A stretch of DNA of 64,000 nt from JdFR-22 sp964534325. Its GTDB lineage: Archaea; Halobacteriota; Archaeoglobi; Archaeoglobales; Archaeoglobaceae. Below are positions 59,877 to 64,000 of the stretch, piece after piece. A program made the position numbers and the translations under genes. Each line of letters starts with the position of its first letter. The first letter of the stretch is position 1. The stretch spans positions 62,001-126,000 of the forward strand of contig CAZHOR010000002.1 in assembly GCA_964534325.1 (NCBI GenBank). The letters are read 5' to 3'. The notes beneath the pieces were generated by a model. That model worked only from the letters and a program-made list of their open reading frames with translations, did not search any database and was not told where the DNA came from.

Positions 59877-60299
59877 TTACTCAAATTCTCCTAAGGTCTT
59901 TAGTAGGTCCTCCAGAAGTTCCCGGGTATCAGAGGATTTTAACAATTTGACTGCCGTCTCCAACATCAAGTTCACTTCTTCAGAGCTGGAGAACACTCTA
60001 ATGTCCGTCTTAATCCCTATAGCAGGCACCTCCAGTGCGTGTGCATAACCAATCTCAAAGGCCGTACCTGAGTCCACACACTCCCCGTCAAGAACTGCCA
60101 CCACAATCTCGCAATCCCTTAAAGCCTTTAGGTCAGCCTCAAATACTCTCCGCTTCTCCTCCTCACTTTCCACCGAAGCCGGAAAGTTCTCCTGAGGGAG
60201 CCATACATCATAACCGTTATCTCTAAGGCTTTGAGCGATTTTATGATTGAAGGCTCTCTCCGATTGACTAAAGAGAGGTCCTGCCAGATAAACTTTCAT
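59877..60299 (-). CDS. Nucleoside 2-deoxyribosyltransferase family protein
   Basis: 140 residues. MKVYLAGPLFSQSERAFNHKIAQSLRDNGYDVWLPQENF, then the catalytic-type VAVLDGECVDSGTAFEIGYAHALEVPAIGIKTD with its Asp, Asp-Ser-Gly and Glu residues, match the family that moves deoxyribose between bases or hydrolyses nucleotides. In archaea such genes often serve nucleotide salvage or cleaning. It is 47 nt downstream of ftr in the same direction. Confidence 0.9.
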   Translation of the reverse strand: MKVYLAGPLFSQSERAFNHKIAQSLRDNGYDVWLPQENFPASVESEEEKRRVFEADLKALRDCEIVVAVLDGECVDSGTAFEIGYAHALEVPAIGIKTDIRVFSSSEEVNLMLETAVKLLKSSDTRELLEDLLKTLGEFE

Positions 60300-60346
60300 T
60301 CATCTCACCACAAGCAGATTAAATAAGAAGGTACGAGTTTGGTGGA

Positions 60347-61240
60347 TCACACCAGCTCATTAAGGTAGATCATGTGCTTTCCCAGCTTACCCCCATAATT
60401 GCCGGCGGTGATGCCCTCAACACCGGGGATCTTACTGGCAGCCAGAATGCCTGTTCTGGTAGCTTCTTTGACCGCGTCAATGCTGATGCCGTTGATCACT
60501 ATCTCATATACTGCATTGACTCCCGGAGGGACTTGTGAGTCCTGAACTTTATCTTTAAGGGATGGCGAGAATTTTTCGTTTGCCGATGCCTTCAGGAAGC
60601 TGTATTTGTTCGCCCCAACTTTAGAGCCAGAGGCTATTATGCCGCCCGGAAAGGGTGTGATCACTCCTTCTACATCCTCGATAGATTCGACTGCCGTTTT
60701 CGCTGCCGTCAAAGCTGCGGGCTGGTTTTCACCCATTATAAAGAAATTACCTCCTGCTATCCCCTTGGTGTAACCTATGCTGTCCTCTATCTCGAATCTA
60801 CCCTGCATTACAGGGATCTCCCATATTTTTCGGCCGTATCTCTCCACTGATGTCTCATAGCCATCTCCAAAGTACCTCAGCTTGTTCCCTGTATCGAATC
60901 TTGTTTCGGAGTCGGTCAAACCATCGAAAACCGATGCCGTAGGAGAAGTCAGAATGCATTGCCCAATCCTGGCTATCAGCTGATTCTCCAGTTTCTTATC
61001 ATCCATATGACAGACCTGTACGTAATAGCCTGCTCTACCATCAGGGGTTTCCCAGTGCATCGCTCTCCTCTCTATGCCTGCTTCAGCGGGGGACATTATG
61101 ATGGATGTGCCAAATCCGGTAGCCTCTCTGGCAGCAACAAGGGCCCAGTGATAATCATACGCTGTAACCAGAAATCTGGAGATCTTTATGTCAAAAGCCT
61201 CAGCATAAGTATCTTCGACCTCAATTCCGTTAACGTTCAT
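60347..61240 (-). CDS. ftr: Formylmethanofuran:tetrahydromethanopterin formyltransferase
   Basis: 297 residues, the standard length. MNVNGIEVEDTYAEAFDIKISRFLVTAYDYHWALVAAREATGFGTSIIMSPAEAGIE is the Ftr N-terminus, with GRAGYYVQVCHMD, GIAGGNFFIMGENQPAALTAAKTAVE and INGISIDAVKEATRTGILAASKIPGVEGITAGNYGGKLGKH further on. It moves a formyl group between methanofuran and H4MPT, the second C1 step of methanogenesis or its reverse, and marks the organism's metabolism. It ends 47 bp before the deoxyribosyltransferase gene on the same strand. Confidence 0.96.
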   Translation of the reverse strand: MNVNGIEVEDTYAEAFDIKISRFLVTAYDYHWALVAAREATGFGTSIIMSPAEAGIERRAMHWETPDGRAGYYVQVCHMDDKKLENQLIARIGQCILTSPTASVFDGLTDSETRFDTGNKLRYFGDGYETSVERYGRKIWEIPVMQGRFEIEDSIGYTKGIAGGNFFIMGENQPAALTAAKTAVESIEDVEGVITPFPGGIIASGSKVGANKYSFLKASANEKFSPSLKDKVQDSQVPPGVNAVYEIVINGISIDAVKEATRTGILAASKIPGVEGITAGNYGGKLGKHMIYLNELV

Positions 61241-61340
61241 CCAACCACCAAAAAAGCAAACTGAGTGGGACTATTAACATTTTCTCTTTATTTCTTGAGT
61301 AGAGGAGATAAAGGTGCTAAAAAATAAGAAATACTTAATT

Positions 61341-61577
61341 CTAATAAAAGAGCTGTTTTCTGATGGCCATCTTGATATCTTCTTCCTTCACGGTCTTCCT
61401 GCCAGCATGAGATGCCATATTAACCGCTTTCTTGGACACTTCTATGGCGTAATCTTCAATAGCGCTGGCAAGAGCTTTTTTAGCGGATTCACTGACTCTT
61501 TGACCGCCAGCATCCCTTATAATTCTCTCTATCCATAAACCAGTATAAATAGAGTTAAATAGAACCAATCGCCACAT
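61341..61577 (-). CDS. Archaeal histone with atypical N-terminus
   Basis: 78 residues. IIRDAGGQRVSESAKKALASAIEDYAIEVSKKAVNMASHAGRKTVKEEDIKMAIRKQLF is a complete histone fold with the RKTVK loop. The N-terminal MWRLVLFNSIYTGLWIER replaces the usual ELPIAPIGR, so either the start is wrong or this is a variant. A TATA-like CTATTTATAC occurs inside the predicted N-terminus. No better in-frame start follows before the histone fold. Confidence 0.85.
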   Translation of the reverse strand: MWRLVLFNSIYTGLWIERIIRDAGGQRVSESAKKALASAIEDYAIEVSKKAVNMASHAGRKTVKEEDIKMAIRKQLFY

Positions 61578-61724
61578 AATATCTGTAAATCCAATAGAAG
61601 TGGTTTACTAATGCCGGTCAAAAAGGTTTGAACAAAAATAGTTCTCCAAAAAGGTTTTTTCTCAAATAAAAATGGAGTTAAGATTGATCGGATCAATAGA
61701 GATGATCCAGCTTATTCAGCTCCT

Positions 61725-64000
61725 CTAGCCGCATCTGGTGAAGCCGCACATCTTGCACGTCATGCAGCCTTCACCATATTCCAGAACGTTCCCGCATTCG
61801 GGACAGACCCCTCCGATCAGCTTGGTCTTGGGCTCTTCTTCAATAGCAGCAGCTCCGCCCCCTCCCTCTCCTTCTACTTCGAATCCACCATTTTTATCCA
61901 CGAACTCGTTCAGGGGTTTGATGCCTCTAATGTCCAGGGACACCCTGGTGTATTCTCCTTTGAGGTGTTTGTCCAGGACCTTGGCAACACCATCAGCACA
62001 GGATGTTACTATCTCTCCCTTATCAAAACCAATGGAGGGACACCTGATTCCCTTCAACTGCCTGATCAGTGCCTCGGGCTTCAAGTAGCTTCTGAGGGCT
62101 ACTGACAGCAGTCTGCCGATCGCTTCTGTCTGGCTGGCTGCACAACCACCGCTCTTTCCCAGCTGGACGAAAACTTCCGCAATACCGTGCTCATCCTCGT
62201 TTATGGTGACGTAAAGAGCCCCACAACCTGTTTTGGTCTCGATAGTTCTTCCCGTAGTGACCTTGGGCCTCGGTCTCGGCTCCGGACTCACTACAGGCTT
62301 GGGGGCTCTTCTCTCCTTTCTCTCCGCTTCGGATTTCCGGGTGGACAGGACCTGCTCCTCCCTGCTTCCATCTCTATACACGGTCACTCCCTTGCATCCC
62401 AGGTCATATGCCAGCAAAAAGGCGTCCTCTACATCCTTCCTGGTGGCGTTATTGGGTAAATTGATGGTCTTGGATACCGCATTATCAGTATATTTCTGGA
62501 AGGCTGCCTGCATCTTCACGTGCCACTCAGGCGAGATGTCGAGAGAGCACTTGAATATCCTCTTCAGGTCTTCCGGAATCTCTTCAATATCCTGGATGGT
62601 TCCCGCTTCGGCGATCTTGGAGATGAGCTCGTCGGTGTAAATTCCTTCTTCTCTCAAGCAGTCCTCAAGAACGCTGTTAACCTCGAAGAATTCCTCGCCG
62701 TCAAGTATGTTCCTTCTCCTGAACGCCAGAGCATAGGCCGGCTCGATTCCACTGGAGCAGTTGGCGATAATGCTTATGGTTCCTGTGGGTGCAGTAGTAG
62801 TGGTGGTGGCGTTCCTCACTTTCATGCCCTTTTCTTCCCACAGGCTCCCTTTCCAGTTGGGGGGCTCTCCCCGCTCTTCTGCGAGGGCAGCGGATGCTTT
62901 ATGGCTCTCTTCCTGAATAAATGACATCAATTTTTGGGCGAACTCTATACCTTCTTCGGTGTCGTAGGGGACCCTTAATTTGAACAGCAGATCAGCAAAC
63001 CCCATCACACCCAGTCCAACCTTTCTGTTGGCCAGAGTGTTGTCCTCTATTTCCCTGATGGGGTAACCGTTCATGTCTATGACGTCATCCAGAAACCTCA
63101 CAGAAGTCCAAACCACATCCTTAAGATGGTCCCAGTCGATAGTGCCATTCCTGACAAAGTTAGCTACATTTATCGACCCCAAATTGCATGACTCGTATGG
63201 AAGGAGCGGTTGCTCCCCGCAGGGGTTTGTGGACTCTATCTTACCCACGTTGGGAGTAGGGTTGTATTTGTTTATGGTGTCAATAAATACGGTTCCCGGC
63301 TCTCCATTCCTCCAGGCCCCATCGATTATGAGGTCAAATATTCTTCTGGCCGATTCCTTTTTGACCAGCTCTTTTGTCTTGGGGTTTGTCAGATCATAAT
63401 CTTCATTATTCCTCAAGGCTTCCGTAAACTCGTCGGTTACAGCTACACTCAAATTGAAATTCCTTAAAATCCCCTCTTCCCTTTTAGCGTTGATGAACTG
63501 CTCAATATCCGGGTGGTGCACATTCAGTACACCCATATTAGCTCCTCTTCTCTTTCCACCCTGTTTTATTTGCTCTGTGGACGCGTCAAAGATCTTTATG
63601 AAAGATATTGGGCCGCTGGCAACACCTTTAGTGGTTTTAACAATATCTCCTTTTGGCCTTAACCTTGAAAAGCTGAATCCTGTGCCTCCGCCCGATTTCT
63701 GGACTTTGGCCATATCCCACACCGCCTTGAAAATGCCGTCAATGGAGTCCTCCACCGGAATGACAAAACATGCTGAGAGCTGGTTTAATTCAGTCCCTGC
63801 ATTCATAAGAGTTGGGGAGTTGGGCATGAAGAGCTGCTGGGCCATCATATCGTAAAATTGTGAAGCGACAGAATCAACATCCCCTCCATAATCCTCCTCA
63901 GCTCTGGCTATTGCACTGGCTACTCTCCACAACAATTCTTCCGTAGTTTCAGTTACGTTTCCATCCTCATCCCTGGACAGATACCTCTTTTCAAGAACGG
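61725..64000 (-). CDS. nrdJ: Adenosylcobalamin-dependent ribonucleotide reductase (class II), 5' truncated
   Basis: The gene runs off the right edge: the frame is open from 64000, reading VLEKRYLSRDEDGN before the window's first in-frame TTG, so at least 757 residues are visible. Class II motifs: PNSPTLMNAGTELNQLSACFVIPV (with the active-site Cys), NPCGEQPLLPYESCNLGSI, and the C-terminal zinc ribbon CPECGNVLEYGEGCMTCKMCGFTRCG. It makes deoxynucleotides using B12, consistent with anaerobic life. No intein is visible in the part present. Confidence 0.93.
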   Translation of the reverse strand, partial: VLEKRYLSRDEDGNVTETTEELLWRVASAIARAEEDYGGDVDSVASQFYDMMAQQLFMPNSPTLMNAGTELNQLSACFVIPVEDSIDGIFKAVWDMAKVQKSGGGTGFSFSRLRPKGDIVKTTKGVASGPISFIKIFDASTEQIKQGGKRRGANMGVLNVHHPDIEQFINAKREEGILRNFNLSVAVTDEFTEALRNNEDYDLTNPKTKELVKKESARRIFDLIIDGAWRNGEPGTVFIDTINKYNPTPNVGKIESTNPCGEQPLLPYESCNLGSINVANFVRNGTIDWDHLKDVVWTSVRFLDDVIDMNGYPIREIEDNTLANRKVGLGVMGFADLLFKLRVPYDTEEGIEFAQKLMSFIQEESHKASAALAEERGEPPNWKGSLWEEKGMKVRNATTTTTAPTGTISIIANCSSGIEPAYALAFRRRNILDGEEFFEVNSVLEDCLREEGIYTDELISKIAEAGTIQDIEEIPEDLKRIFKCSLDISPEWHVKMQAAFQKYTDNAVSKTINLPNNATRKDVEDAFLLAYDLGCKGVTVYRDGSREEQVLSTRKSEAERKERRAPKPVVSPEPRPRPKVTTGRTIETKTGCGALYVTINEDEHGIAEVFVQLGKSGGCAASQTEAIGRLLSVALRSYLKPEALIRQLKGIRCPSIGFDKGEIVTSCADGVAKVLDKHLKGEYTRVSLDIRGIKPLNEFVDKNGGFEVEGEGGGGAAAIEEEPKTKLIGGVCPECGNVLEYGEGCMTCKMCGFTRCG

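Noticed and set aside
1..64000. CRISPR arrays, inteins, rRNA genes
   Set aside because: No regularly spaced repeats of CRISPR size, no interrupted motifs in aIF5B or ribonucleotide reductase, and no rRNA-like sequence were seen.

Overview
The window reads as a euryarchaeal chromosome segment from a methanogen-lineage organism. It carries Ftr (formylmethanofuran:H4MPT formyltransferase), CofE (coenzyme F420 glutamylation), MptA (archaeal GTP cyclohydrolase), a histone, archaeal-type ribosomal proteins, aIF2-alpha, aIF5B, Nop10, RNase P component 4 and geranylgeranyl reductase. Many genes have a TATA box about 25-30 nt before the start codon and appear leaderless. A bank of secreted multiheme c-type cytochromes, combined with C1-pathway enzymes and no sign of Methanosarcina-type genes, points towards ANME-1 (Methanophagales) or Syntrophoarchaeum-like anaerobic methane/alkane oxidisers. 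That placement is an inference; the methanogen-related C1 metabolism is firm.

Layout. 1-8.4 kb: end of a DUF2298 membrane protein, mptA, a secreted phospholipase-D-like protein, two tandem moeA genes (the second fused to a substrate-binding domain), and trpS on the other strand. 8.4-16.2 kb: small membrane proteins, a membrane-anchored ArsR-like regulator, the overlapping alaS-cofE-ATP-grasp operon, lysA, and a lipoprotein. 16.3-17.7 kb: a compact cluster that looks like a RiPP system, made of a 20-residue Cys-rich peptide, a 63-residue Cys-rich protein, and a radical SAM/SPASM enzyme with a PqqD-like N-terminus. 17.8-26.2 kb: pyrC, ftsZ, then secE-nusG-rpl11, interrupted by a 2.6 kb AT-rich island of small ribbon-helix-helix genes with a perfect 242-bp duplication, then rpl1-rpl10-rpl12. 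26.3-31.4 kb: PAC2-nop10-aIF2alpha, ferredoxin-geranylgeranyl reductase, a second ferredoxin, and a beta-helix surface protein. 31.4-35.7 kb: the rpl7ae-rps28e-rpl24e-ndk-infB-rps6e operon. 36-38 kb: a methyltransferase, a DUF134 regulator and RNase P component 4. 38-44.1 kb: five multiheme cytochromes and a surface protein around a 756-bp non-coding region holding a long inverted repeat and three GCATGC palindromes. 44.1-52.6 kb: a ubiquitin-like protein, engB, sec61beta, two tandem acetyl-CoA synthetases, an amidohydrolase, a CBS protein, tmk and tRNA-Gln. 52.7-64 kb: another multiheme cytochrome, a cellulose-synthase-like glycosyltransferase, a surface protein with a split two-gene RND/HAE3 exporter, a deoxyribosyltransferase, ftr, a histone and class II ribonucleotide reductase (cut by the window end).

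How it fits together. Most genes are core information processing or cofactor synthesis. The accessory biology is at the cell surface: cytochromes with a shared N-terminal anchor and shared C-terminal module (about 28 c-type heme sites in six proteins), plus three proteins with PGF-like C-terminal sorting tails. This suits electron export to a partner or mineral. The most notable candidates for something undescribed are the small-peptide/radical SAM cluster at 16.3-17.7 kb, and the GCATGC palindromes that occur both beside the duplicated RHH genes and upstream of the cytochrome operon, which suggest a shared regulatory circuit.
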